Source: Gymnorhina tibicen
Taxonomy: Eukaryota > Chordata > Aves > Passeriformes > Artamidae
Length of the DNA: 64,000 nucleotides
Reading direction: 5' to 3'
Assembly: GCA_013399875.1 (NCBI GenBank)
Contig: VXAZ01000446.1
Span: 310,001-374,000, forward strand
In this document: positions 26,435-38,574 of the stretch, piece by piece
Layout: each line of letters begins with the position of its first letter
Position numbering within the stretch: position 1 is the first letter of the stretch
Position numbers and translations under genes: made by a program
Notes under the pieces: generated by a model
What the model saw: only the letters and a program-made list of their open reading frames with translations
Databases searched by the model: none
What the model was told of the DNA's origin: nothing

Positions 26435-26561
26435 AAACTGTCTTCAAAATCCATCTCTTTTCTTGGACAAAAGTATTGCTAGGCAGAAGTCTGGGCAACG
26501 GAAGATCAGGAAGGGCAGCAATATGAGGATTCACTTTAGTGTGCATCAGCATTGCCCAGGC

Positions 26562-26602
26562 ACAGAGGAAAACAGAGGTCCAGAGAGGAAAAATAACTGT
26601 GC
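26562..26602 (+). mobile_element. Possible MIR-type SINE core fragment
   Basis: The words CACAGAGGAAAACAGAGG, TCCAGAGAGG and AATAACTGTGC resemble the MIR consensus run GAGGAAACTGAGGCTCAGAG followed by AGGTTAAGTAACTTGC, with one indel and several substitutions. MIR is ancient and rare in birds, so about 40 bp of similarity is weak evidence. Chance is the alternative. Confidence 0.3.
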
Positions 26603-29600
26603 TGCAGGAATTGCATTGCACCATGCTGCAGACTTGAGAGGGAAACTACAACAGCGGGGTCCCCTTTTTCTGGCATCTCCAGACTTGAATTCCTACCCAG
26701 AGCACCTGGAGCAAGTTAAGTGTGTGTGGACTCCCCGAGGTGCACACACACCCCACAAGACTTACTTCAAACCTGGAAGCCTTTGGGCCGTGTTTTAAGC
26801 AAAACATTCTACTTAATAAAGCCAATAGCCAGGCACTTGGCACCTCTTTGAACCTGCCTAGTCACACCCCAGCCCAAGGGCCCCTAATCAGCATTCCTCG
26901 TGACAAGTTTATACTCAATTGATAAAATTAGACTAAGTCCTATTGTGCCAAAAGGCACATAATTTCAATTACCTCTATTTAAACAACTGATAGCTCTCAT
27001 ACAGAAAGTACAGTACTTGAGACAGGCAAATTACTTTTAATTCCCTACTTTTCTACGGTGTCAAGTATTTTCTTGTGGATAAGCAGACTCCCAGGTCTAT
27101 TCTATTCTGTAACCCTTCCTTCATTCATCATCATCAATCTGAAATGAGGCCCTTGAATATCCTACTACTCAATAGAACATCTTTGTTTATGCCTGTTTAT
27201 GCTTAACCCCCAGCCATCTGCAGAACAGCCTTCAAGGAGAACATACCAGCACACACTTGTAATTGAAACTCCAGTAGTAGAAAACAAAAAGAGAACTGAC
27301 AATGCCCCGTATCACCAGGCAAGAGGAAGGATCCAAAGTGCTACATTATCTCCCTTAGAAACAGCAGAAATGTTGGCTCTGCCACCAGTGTGGGGCTTCT
27401 AACAAAAATGATGCTCGTGCTTTCCTGGGGACAAAGAGCTCTGCAAGCAAAACTTTGCTCTGATTCTCAGCTCACCCACACTGTAAGAAGAGTGACAAAA
27501 TTTGCAGAGAAACTAGGACTACCAGGTAAGAAGTAAGTAATGTTGAGAAGTGGCAGGCCAGAAAACATGTGTCTCAAGGAACACTTGAATTGAAAAATGC
27601 TTAGCTGTACACTCTGAACACTCAAATTTTATACAAAGGGATATGTTAAAAACTGCCCCAGATTTTAATTTTCCTCGTCAGTCAGCCACTTGTAGTCTTT
27701 CCTATAGTGAGAAGTATAGAAGGTGGTTTTCATATCATGCATGATAATAGCAATGTTAAAAAAATCTACCCAGCACTCCTCACTGAATTAACTTTTACAG
27801 CTTTCTCCTGCATTTCAACATAATTTACCACAGTGTTAGTGCTGCTGTGTTCATACAGGGTAATGTGAAAAGACCTGGCTGGAAAAGAGTGGTTTGATTT
27901 TTTGGCTCCTCAGAGACAAAAAAAAAAAAAAATCAGTTTTCAGTTTGCAAAGACACAAAATCCTTAGGATTTTTTTTTTTTAAATGAGAGATTTGAGAGA
28001 TTTGCTGAGATGGGTGATCCTAGAGGGATGGGACAGATAAGCTGCTATCCCATAGGATTCACATGTATATACTCTACAAACACATAAATATTCCTATTTT
28101 CAAGCAAACCATTGCTGTACATAGCTCAAGCACGCATGACTGTGGTCACATATCCATGGTATCAATCACAGGATATGGTCTAAGCCTTCTCAAAGTTATA
28201 CACCACATTTAGATTTAGTAGGAAAGACTGGCAATTGTTAGAAAATGCTCATTTTCACTCTACTCACTGAAACAGCAATGTTTTTTCTCAAAGGTGTAGA
28301 GAAAAAATAATTGAAGTCAGAAGGACAAAGGTGACCTGGCTTTGGCCAGAGCAAAGATCATCAAACCAGAGTTCTGGAGCAGAGGAAGCACAGTTATTTT
28401 CTTGCCTCCCTGATGGTTATCAGCTCTGTTTTTAGGGGTTGTGTATGCTAAGCATGCACTACCTACACACACAGCATTCCCATCCTACCTCTCTAATTGG
28501 TCTAATCATGCATTTCATTAGTAAAGTAATTTCTAATGTCACACATTGTATTAACCAAGTCCTTCAATTTATTTTCTTCCCCACTTTTCTCTGCTAATAA
28601 AGGAGAGCAATGAAGAAGGGGAAAGAAACTGCCCATGTTCAACACTGTTAAATTAACCAAGCTCTGCACAGGCTTTTGAAGTTCACACCTCTCAGAATTA
28701 GGGCAACTTGATTTCACTTTTACTGCTGCTACAGACTAGAAACAATTTCTCTAGAGGTGGGTTTATAGGGCATTGGGACACTGTTTTCCAGCTGGATGGC
28801 TGTAAATAGGTGGCTGGGAAATGCCTACATCCTCAGTAGCTCCCTGCAGCCCTGCTAGCCAGAGTCCCTGCCTTTCAGAGCCCATCAGAGATGGATGAGG
28901 GACTCAGTTGTCACTCAGCATCAAGGAAAGGGATCCTAAGCCATGGGCCTCATAATTTCCAGCTTGTAAATCCACTAGAAGTACCTCCCTTGCCCTTCCT
29001 CCCCTCTCCAACTCCACAGTTTATTTTGTTTTAAATGGATTTGCCTATTTATTTGCTGTCAACTGCAACTAGTCTGCTTCTAGCAGGACCCTAAATGAGC
29101 AGAGGACATTGTCCTCTTGGCTCAGTTTAATTAATCCTTTCAACATATGCCTACTTAATTTAGTTGGCAAAACATCAGCAACTACCCTGCTAATCCAAAC
29201 AAAACCAAATCCCTAGGGCACAGTATCCAGGCAGGGTGTGGGGGGGAAAGGTGGGGGGCTCCACTGGAACTGCTTGTGAAGCCCTTCTACACCCTTGGTA
29301 AGCACCTCAAGTAACACACGGATGTGCTGTAAAGGCAGGACCAGGGGCAGAGCAGCAGAAGAGGACAAGATAAGCCCTTGAGAGCTCCCAGCCCAAATCC
29401 TTGCAACAGCCCAGAAGCTCTGTGCATCGCTGGGGGCCTGGGTAACCATGCTTTATCCCGAGCTTTTTGTGCCGTGCTGACAGCCAGGCATGGAAGAAAG
29501 CTGAAAAACAGCAAAGTGCTCTTTTGTAATCTTGCTGTCTCGCTTGGGACACTTCACTCTAAGTGATAAGACCAGATCAGTGGTGAAGGTATTCATAACT

Positions 29601-32600
29601 GAGAGCAAACACCTGCTATCTGGCTTTCAGTAGCTTCCTCGGGCTGGCTGTTCGGTTTCCTAATACCTTTAAAGACCTCAGACCCATTTAAACTAAAGAC
29701 ACTATTTTAAGGAACTTGCTGCTAAGCATGTTTTTGTCATCAATAGGAGCCTGCCTGACACCTCACAGCAGCTGGTGAAAGGGTTTGCCCATTTACACTG
29801 ATCACAGAACTTATTGAATAGCAACTTAGTTAATATGATGAAAAAAGCTCCTAATTTTCAACTAAAGATAGAACTTCACAGATTTATTTAATAAGCAGCT
29901 GACTTGGAAAATACAGGTGTCTCCAGAGTGTCATGCATGATCCTGCAGTGCCACTCAGGCCACCTCCCTTCTCCCTGGCCTTTGGTGCAAAAGCCGTCCC
30001 AAATGCTCAGTGTTGCCTAAACACAGATAAATTTAGGAAGTTGGATTGACTGCTCTTTGCCACAGCATGACTGACAGCTTGCAGAAACTAGGGAGAGAAT
30101 TAATGTGTTTAACAGTGCCACAATAATCACAATATATTTACATTTTTCTGACACATTAGTCAAACATTTATCACTTCTTAAAATGCAGCTATGATACTTT
30201 GTCTAAACTGTCATGAGTCACAATGTAATTACATGGTAATCATATGGCAATTAATTTATATGATATTCATTTGAAACAGAGAAGAATTAGGCTTGTGATA
30301 GCGTGCAAAATTAACAGGCACACCAGACAAGGAATGAAAATCAAGCCACTGGAAAAAAAAAAGTAGGAAAATAAATCTTAAAATCAATGTTTAAACAAAT
30401 TGCTCCAAGCTTTAGGGAAAAGCTGTGAGACTAAACCATCTTAATTTTGTCTTTCTGAATTTCTTTCCCCTCAAAAGTTTTCTTTTTAAACTTCAGTTTA
30501 ACCCCTTCCACCGAAAGAAAAGGATCTTTTTGATCGCCCTACAACATGCATTTTAATAGTTTCCAAACTGAACTAAATAAGGAAAACAAACAAAACATGA
30601 GATCAACACACTAATGCAAAGCTCTTCTGTGTCCCTTTTCAGGATTTCAGGTCTCCAGGTTGCTGCCAGACTTACATGATGCTCATGTGCCAACAGACAA
30701 TCATGGCAATAGTGAGTTCTCCTTGCTCCAGAGACCTCCAGCCCTGCAATCTCTTTTTCTAATCTATTAGATAACTGCAGGTCAAAACTCACTGTCTTGG
30801 GCACTGAGCTCTGGTCACCAAGCTGAACCCTCTGGTGATGGGAAACTCCCAGAGGGACAAGGTCTGAAGGAGGCAAAGATGGTTCAGTCACAATTATAAT
30901 ATTCTCTCTGTCCAAAACCTAGGAGCAGGATGACTGGGAGAAAAAGAGACAAGCTCAAAAAGCAAGGGGTACCCACCAAAGATGAAATTCAGAACTTATA
31001 AAAGGCCTTGAACAGCAACATTTTAACAGCAACAGAGAGTAAATAGTAAAAAAAGAAAAATACTTCATGGTGAAGAAAATTAAGATGCTGTGTGTGGTAA
31101 ATTATTCCATTTACAGCTTCCTTTTAAAAAGTCATACTAATTAATGACTTCAGCTATTCTCATTCTTACTCACAACACAGCCTGTATTTATTTTGTAAAG
31201 AAAATGTTTAAATGGAATATAGCCTATTGAGAACTTCCTAACTCATCTTCAGCAGTTGTCTTGGGAAACAGCACTGTAGTCATATTTAATACATGCACTG
31301 TGTACAGCAACTTTGATGAAAAGGGGAATAAAATTATACAATTATTGCATTAATTATACATTATACACTTTTGTTTAGTGGCCCTTAGTGCTTTTCAGAA
31401 TAGCTGGGTCACCTGGAGGAAAATCACACTGCAAAGCTTTTTCATTAACACTCCAAGCAGCTGTAAGAACAAAACCCAACAGTTACTTGAAAATAAGCCC
31501 ATGGAGTAGATGAGGTGGGGTACAAGGGTCATGCAGTATCATATTCCCAACAATCCCTTTATCCTGCTTTGGTCTTGGAAAAAACTCATTCATTCTGACT
31601 CCTCACCTTGGCATGCTCTTGAAACATGTCTCGAACCATTGGGTTTTGTCCAGCAGTTTAAGTCAACCTGACACAGAGCTGCCATAATTTCCCCATCCCC
31701 CTTATCCTAACCTGCTCTCATCCAACCACAGCACCTGGCCCAGAGCTCCCGTGCACTGGGAAATGGGAAGCACCGTTCTGGTGGCCCCCTTCACTAGGGA
31801 GCTCCCTGTGTACCTAAGATAACATCACCCTGCAGGAACATGTTCTCTCCCTGTCATGCAGGTCAGGGAGCAGCAAATCCCAAACTACAGAATCCATGTG
31901 CTGACATGGAGTCTGAGAGGCTGAAGGTGCGGCCACCATGGCAAATGTGGTGCCAGGAATAGCACTGTCCCCACTACTCTGAGCCCCCATGCCTGGTAGC
32001 CAGCCAGGCCACCCACTGCTGGTGTTATCTTGGCAAAATCACTAAATGAGTCAGTCTGAGGAAAGACCAGAGGAATGGTGGCTGGCATTGTTCTGGCTAG
32101 CTCCAGCCACAACCAGAAGATGGTGGAGGTGATGCCAGGTGTGGGAGAGGACACTAACAAAGATGCAGGGGAACCTGTGCAAAAGGGTTAAGTTGTGGGG
32201 TCACAGCTGCTTGGGGCCTTTCATGTGTGTTGATTTATAACTTCTTGGTGCCTCAGTTGTGAAATGGGGCCCAAAACAACTCTGCCCATCCAACAGCACA
32301 GAGCAGAGCCCATCTCGTTCAGGACACAGATGACAAATGACACTTGACAGCATCCCATCACTTCTTATATACCACAACTTCATTGCCAGCTGTCATATCG
32401 CAGAGCCACTCTCAGGTTCCTCCCCTGAAGTATGGGGAAGAAAATAGTTATTTCAAGCTCCTGATCCCATTTACTGGTGGCCTTTCTATTTGTGTGGGGC
32501 AAATACACCAAGGCTTAGGCAAATAATGAAAAAATAATAATGACCTAATTAATTCTCTGATTGATTTGATAAATGCTCTCCAAACAGAGAGGAAAATGGA

Positions 32601-35600
32601 ATCATAAATAATGTACTCTTCTGCTGATGGATACAGTTTTGAATAAACTTGCACATGGCTCAGTGTTTGCTGAGACAGCTCCAGTCCGTCCACAGATACC
32701 GCGCCTGCCAGGAACTGACAACCTGAGTTCTGACGTGCTGTTGCTCCATCTGATACAGTGCCAGATGTTTTAGGAGCAAGGTGGAGGGTGCATAGAGCAG
32801 CTGAGGCAAAGAGATGTCCCAGTCCAGGGACACGAGACAGTCACTCCTTTTCCCCACCACCCTCCCTGAGTACAGCATGTGCATGTTAAACTGCACCAAG
32901 TCTGTGTTTACAGGTGGGCAGAGAAAGGCTTCAGGTGGTTTGGCCTTTTCTAAAACCCAAAGTCCCATCTGGCTCAAGCTGAAACACAACAGGGAGCTGC
33001 TGTGCCGAGGCAGGAGCTGGTACCCCCACACAGCACCTCTTACCCAACAGTGTCCCCGGTACCCAAAGCCTTCTCCAGGCTCTGCAGCAGATCCATCCTT
33101 CTCTCCTTGGCATGTGCCTGAGGCAGTCAAGCTCACAAGAAAGGTTTCAGCTGAACTTTGCGTTTGTTTCTGGCTGCCCTCCCTGCCTGCAGAGCTAACA
33201 CAGACAGCTCTCACAGTGCACCTCTGTGAGGTGCATAGAGAGCAGGCTGGGCAAAGTGTCAGCAAATAAATTATTTATCATATTATTGAGCGGGTTTAGC
33301 TGATCAATATGAAGAAACCCCCAAATACACTGAAATGCTTAGCAAGGCAAAATCCTTGCATCCACCAGATCAGTACACCAGTCTTTGCAAGGACTGGATT
33401 CTTCTCTGGATTCTTCTGGAGAAGGACTCCCACTGCATGTATGTATGTATGTTTGTAGTCAAACCCTAACCCCATGGCCCAGGGCCTAACCAGCCTGTGG
33501 GCCACAAGACAAGCACTTCCAAGACTTACCTTGTTCCTGCTTTATATGCCCAAATCAGTTTTCACAGATGACTCTTAATGAAAAATGCCTTAGTGGACTA
33601 TAAATTCTGCCATCTCTTCTATGCCTGCTCCAGGCTCCCATTAAAAATGGCGAAGACAACTAGTTATACATAAATAAAAGATACTTCTATGGATAAAGCC
33701 AGTCAATGTGGGAGATCAGATCCAGCTCAATTACTGCCTCCATAACAGTAATGGGAACAATACTCTACCATGACCTATTGTAAATGCAAGAGAAAAGGCT
33801 CCAGCAGGGCCTGAGCAGTTCCTGTGCTAATTGTACATAATTAAACAATGTAACAGCACCATTTACAATAATTTCAATGAAGTTCAATGATACATACATT
33901 TACGAATTTTATTACAACTTCCGTGATCTTCATTTTGTTTCATTTATTACATTTCTTATGGAGGCAAGAGGTCTTTTCACTACAACAAAATCTGACCTGC
34001 ATTTTTATGAATAACTTGTTCCCATCAAATTTTAACCCAGCAAAGAGAAGGTAGATTTGATAAAATGCCACGGAAAAATCCATCCTTATTAGTTTGGAGA
34101 AAGTTTTCAAAGAATAAACGTATCAGCACAGGGGGGAAGAAAAATACCAATTTTTGGTTGACCAAAGTAAACTGCATATTAATCTTGAGTGTGGCAAATA
34201 GTTCCACCTGGGAAGGGGAAGGAAAAACACACTTGAAAAATCAAGGTGCTTAATGCTTTGTAGTTTACTAGAACGTATTATTTAAAACAAATTAAGAACT
34301 TGGAGATGAACAAAAGAAAAATTTCAATTGTTGCAAAAAAACGCTTTGCAGGACTTTTGGTTTGATGAGTAAAATAAAAAGGTTTCTCACTTGGGGCAAC
34401 CCCAATTGACTTTTCTAATTCTTTCCCAGTTCAGCTGAAGCATCAAATATTTCTACAAGCTCTGGCTTTTATAGAAGTTTGCTTTGGTCACAAATCATCC
34501 TTTGCCACCTCCCTCACCCAGGTGTTGAGATCTACTATCAGGTCTCTCATAAAACATCACCCGTTACCTTTTTTTTCCCCATTGCAAGAGCTTTATCATC
34601 GACAGCAGGATAATACTCCAATACTTCCAATGCCATCAAAAGAGCACCCACACCCCAAGATCCACTGCAGCTGACCAAGGTGAAATCCCACCACTGAGAT
34701 GCCAAGAGTGCTTGTGCTCATCTCTCCGGCGTGTTTTTCCCCAAAGGTTCTGGGGCGTGCATCACCTCAGTTTGGCCTCAGTGATAACTTTCAGTGCACA
34801 GCTTTGACAGGGGACAGTCCCCTGAGGCTCTGGTGTGTGCGTAAAGAGCGCATTTTTAAAGCTAAAATGGAATAATCCATTTAACTTGTACCAGTGGAAT
34901 GGGATTCCCCATTCACTGCAATATCTGGCTGCTCTATAGTGCCTGTTTCAGCTGTCTGGCTGCAATTTGCCATTGCTCCAGTGGGAAAGTTTTAGAGGTC
35001 TCCTGAGGAAGACTTTGAAAATAAAAAAATAACAAGGTGAAAACCCCTCAATGAAAACATGAGGAATTGATTTAGGAATCTTAGAGGCAAAGATGATTAT
35101 GCACCACCTTACATTTCTAGGATGAAACTCTGCCAGGCACTGAAAAGAGAAGGAGCAGAGGCCTTATGATGAAGCAACCATGTGCTAAAAGTGAATGGGT
35201 GGCTGGGGTGAAAGACAAAACAAGATGAAGACACCTGGACTCTGACACAGACAGGAGCAAAGCTGTCTGTTAAGCACAGTCAGATACAAGGTTTGCTGGG
35301 ATCCCTGGGAGAAGTGTCTGCTTGGCCATCATTGCATGCAAACCATGGAGTGATCCAGTAAATGCTCTTTGACAGAGGGCAAACAGGTTTCACATTGAGA
35401 GCCCCAATATGAGCAATATAAAGGATTGTGGTTTGCCCCCCCCTTGCACTTAGGGAAGCAGCACGTACGTCCTACCTGTCCTCCTGTTCCTCCTACCAGC
35501 CTTGTTGCACAGCCTGCCTCATTTATTGCCTCTCTTTGAAGAAGGCGAACCTCTGGGGAAACGTATCAGGAACAAATCGCAATCAATCCTCATAAAAAAT

Positions 35601-37999
35601 AACAACAATAAAGGAAAAAAAGCGTGGCTGCCCACAACAACTGGCAGCTTTGCCTCCTATGGTTACCTCCATCGGCTGCTCTTCCACACACTCTCCTGAT
35701 AGTGCAAAGCAAGCCAGAAAAATGAGGAGACACGGAAAAGGAGGAAGGAGAACCTCGGAAGCAATAATAGGCTATGAATCTGAAATTTGAACAACAGCCT
35801 TTTTTTTTCTCCTGGTAATATTGTTCCAAGCAGCATGGGCTTGTAAAAGTCTAATCACTTCCCATCTGGCTCATCAATCACACGAGGGAACCGGTCTCTC
35901 GCACAACAGAGTGAGCCTCAAATTGGCTCCCACCAATAATAAAAGATAGTGGAGAAGGACAATCCCTTCAGAGGATTGTTTAATAAATCACGGTTAGACA
36001 GGGGACACAAGAGAAATGGAAAAGATCTCTTGGAAAACCAGGGCCATTCAGTCCCACACAGCTTACATTATTGATACCCACTTGCTTCGACCAATACTCC
36101 TTAGTGAATTTCCATATTTTGATTCTTGTTATTCAACATCATCCAAAATTAAACACGAAACTTTAAATATTTAAAACCAGGCCAAGGTAGTAATTGGAGC
36201 TGATGGAAATTGCACGCTGGCACTATTCCTGCTGCGTGTGCTTGCCTGGCTGCAAAAATGCCAGAGACACACTGTTGCTACTCCTCTATTTTCAGCAGTT
36301 GCTGACATTTTACTGTAATTTATTCTCATTTTATCCTCCTCTTCTTAAAAATAACAACAACAGTACTGTCCTAATAATAAACCAACAGCTCTGACGTCCA
36401 AAAGACCTTTTGGCAGAGGACTGTTTCTGCCAGTAAAGGGTGCCCAAGCTTGGCGCACACAGATGTCTTGCGGAGCATATGCTGCCTTTTAGTCATACGT
36501 TTTCCTCTCAGTAGCCTTTCCTTTCCAATGCAGGGGCACAACTGTCAGCCACCAGCAAGATCCCATTCCAGCCTGTATGTGGTGCATTTTTTGATGGCCT
36601 CCTCCTCCACTTTTATCTGTCAGGAGCACTAAAGACTCCCACAAGCCATAAAGTGTTTCTGACATTCATGGCTTTTAGATCCTGGGTTTCAAAGAACTGC
36701 TGAAGGTTATGTTGATTAAGCCCAAAGACATATTTCTAGAAAGCTGTAGCTTAAATAAAAAAGGTGTTTTGCTGTCACAGCGATCAGCCAAAACTGTTAC
36801 TGAACCAGAGCATATGGGAGACGAAAGCCATCGGAGAAACGTGTGATGTTCCAGGCTGCTAAGATTTGTTTTCTCCAGCAGAGATCAGAGGCAGTGGGAA
36901 AGCAGAGTAGGCATTTAGCTCAATTAAAAAATAAACAAATAAAAACAAAGCCTTGTATTGAGCGTGATGATGGCCGATTACCTGCCAGTTAAGTGAGGGC
37001 TAAGAAAAATCACTGCCTCTTAAAAGTGCTATCAGACAAGAGTCCTTTTTGTTTTGTGAGAACCCCAGAGGGGCACTCCAAGATGCCTCTGGAGGCTGGA
37101 GCTGGAGATGTTTATTTAAGGAAACAAGAGAAACCTTTACTGGGAGCTTTCCTGAAGCCAAGATGAAGGCTGGCTCCTTTTGCTTCTGAGAAGTCCCTGC
37201 TAACCACACACAATGGGATTCATCCTTCTGACAAATTAACATCCAGTGGATGCTGTCTGCAGCAGATCTGATAAGCATTTGCATCCACTATGAATTTATG
37301 CCATGATGGAGCATTAAAATTTCATGGGAGAAAAAGAAAAATTGAAAACTGCTTAAGGAGCTGTTGGGTTTAGGCTTCTCAGAGTTGCAGGGATAGTTCA
37401 GTCAGCAGACATCGTAAAACTACCAGTTGCTTCACCTAGCAAAATTTCAGCCCTTATTAGATGTAAAAAGATATGTAATTTCCTTCCAGAAGGAACAACC
37501 CAACACTTGGGGTACAGCAATGGCTTTAACCAGCAACTGAAACCTTAAAAGAAAAACCATGATGAGTCCTCACAATCTGAAGGCACATTTGGAGAAAGGT
37601 GACCTTTTACGGGAGGAGCTGAGGTGCAGAAACACAACCAAAATTATTTCTTTTTAAACTGAAATCTCAGGAAGTAGGTGAACTCTATTCAAAGTTTTTA
37701 AATAAATAGGATTTTTATAAGTCCTGGCTGCAGGCTTAGCTGGCTCCAGCGTGTTCGTGCATATGTGTGCAGATTACCTTATTCAAAATGCTTCCCTTTC
37801 AGTGCCGGTATTTTCAAATTCATCTTGTTTAATGGAGCTAAGGACACCAGGCCTGGGAATACTGAGTACTGTGAGGTCTCTTGGGAACAGCTGCTCCACA
37901 CCTCCCAACACGGGGCTGTGTAAAACCCTGCTTACAGTGCTCCCCTCTCCCACCACTCTGCCTACAGAGAGGCAGAAAGCTTCCAAATGCCACCTGAAA
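26603..37999 (-). other. ERBB4 intron 2 sequence, no gene seen
   Basis: No exon, RNA gene or transposon recognised. AT-rich candidate conserved blocks lie at 30110-30300 and 33830-33960. Long A14 and T12 runs occur near 27918 and 27970 and could pair. A short ATGT repeat is at 33437-33452. Opposing open frames of 201 and 151 codons near 32660-33269 lie in a GC-richer patch and look like chance frames. Confidence 0.7.
33437..33452. repeat. (ATGT)4 microsatellite
   Basis: Four ATGT units in a row, followed by a decayed unit (TTGT). Below the length that is usually highly variable. Confidence 0.7.
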
Positions 38000-38537
38000 A
38001 ATCCTCTTTTTCAGAAAACAGATATGGGTGGGCAGTTTACTCCCCACAGTACAGTGTGCTCAGAAGCCCACTGGGGAACTTTCCAATGATAACTGCCGTG
38101 TGATACCTGCATCCCTGCGATCCACCAGGGGAAAAGCACACTAATTAATTACCTCTTCTATTAAATAAATACTACACATTTTGGTCAAACACCAGGCTCA
38201 CAAAGCCAAAGCAAAAGCAGTATTTTAACATTTTACCAGCATTTGCTTGATACTTGCAGCCAGCTCTGTTTAGCCACCAGCACAAGCTGAATCAATCCCA
38301 AAGCAGGGGATGGCAGGGCTGCTGCGAAAGATGCCAACACATCCATCTTGGTACAGATTTACACGTGCTGGACCTACTCTGCCCAAGGAAATGCTGGCTT
38401 GCCTACTAGGAGTACCTCTAGCTATGCCATTATTTCATGATTTTGGGACTTTGCTGTTTCATTAGCATAGTCCAGGCGTGTGCTGGCCAAGCATGCTCCA
38501 TATTGATTAGCAAGGTGAGGGGTCTTCATTGCAAATG

Positions 38538-38574
38538 AAGCAAAAGTTCTCAATTTCACGAGAAACTTTTGCTT
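38538..38574. repeat. Imperfect hairpin, 11-bp perfect arm plus 4 bp after a bulge
   Basis: AAGCAAAAGTT (38538-38548) is the exact reverse complement of AACTTTTGCTT (38564-38574). Inside it a further TCTC/GAGA pairing continues past a one-base bulge, leaving a loop of about 8 nt. Pairing does not extend outward, so the stem is too short for a typical microRNA precursor. Confidence 0.7.

Noticed and set aside
27905..27985. A14 and T12 runs as tails of processed pseudogenes
   Set aside because: No gene-like sequence precedes either run and no flanking target-site duplication was seen; they are simple homopolymers.
32660..33269. Opposed frames of 201 (minus) and 151 (plus) codons
   Set aside because: Mutually overlapping frames in a GC-richer patch with no recognisable protein or splice context.
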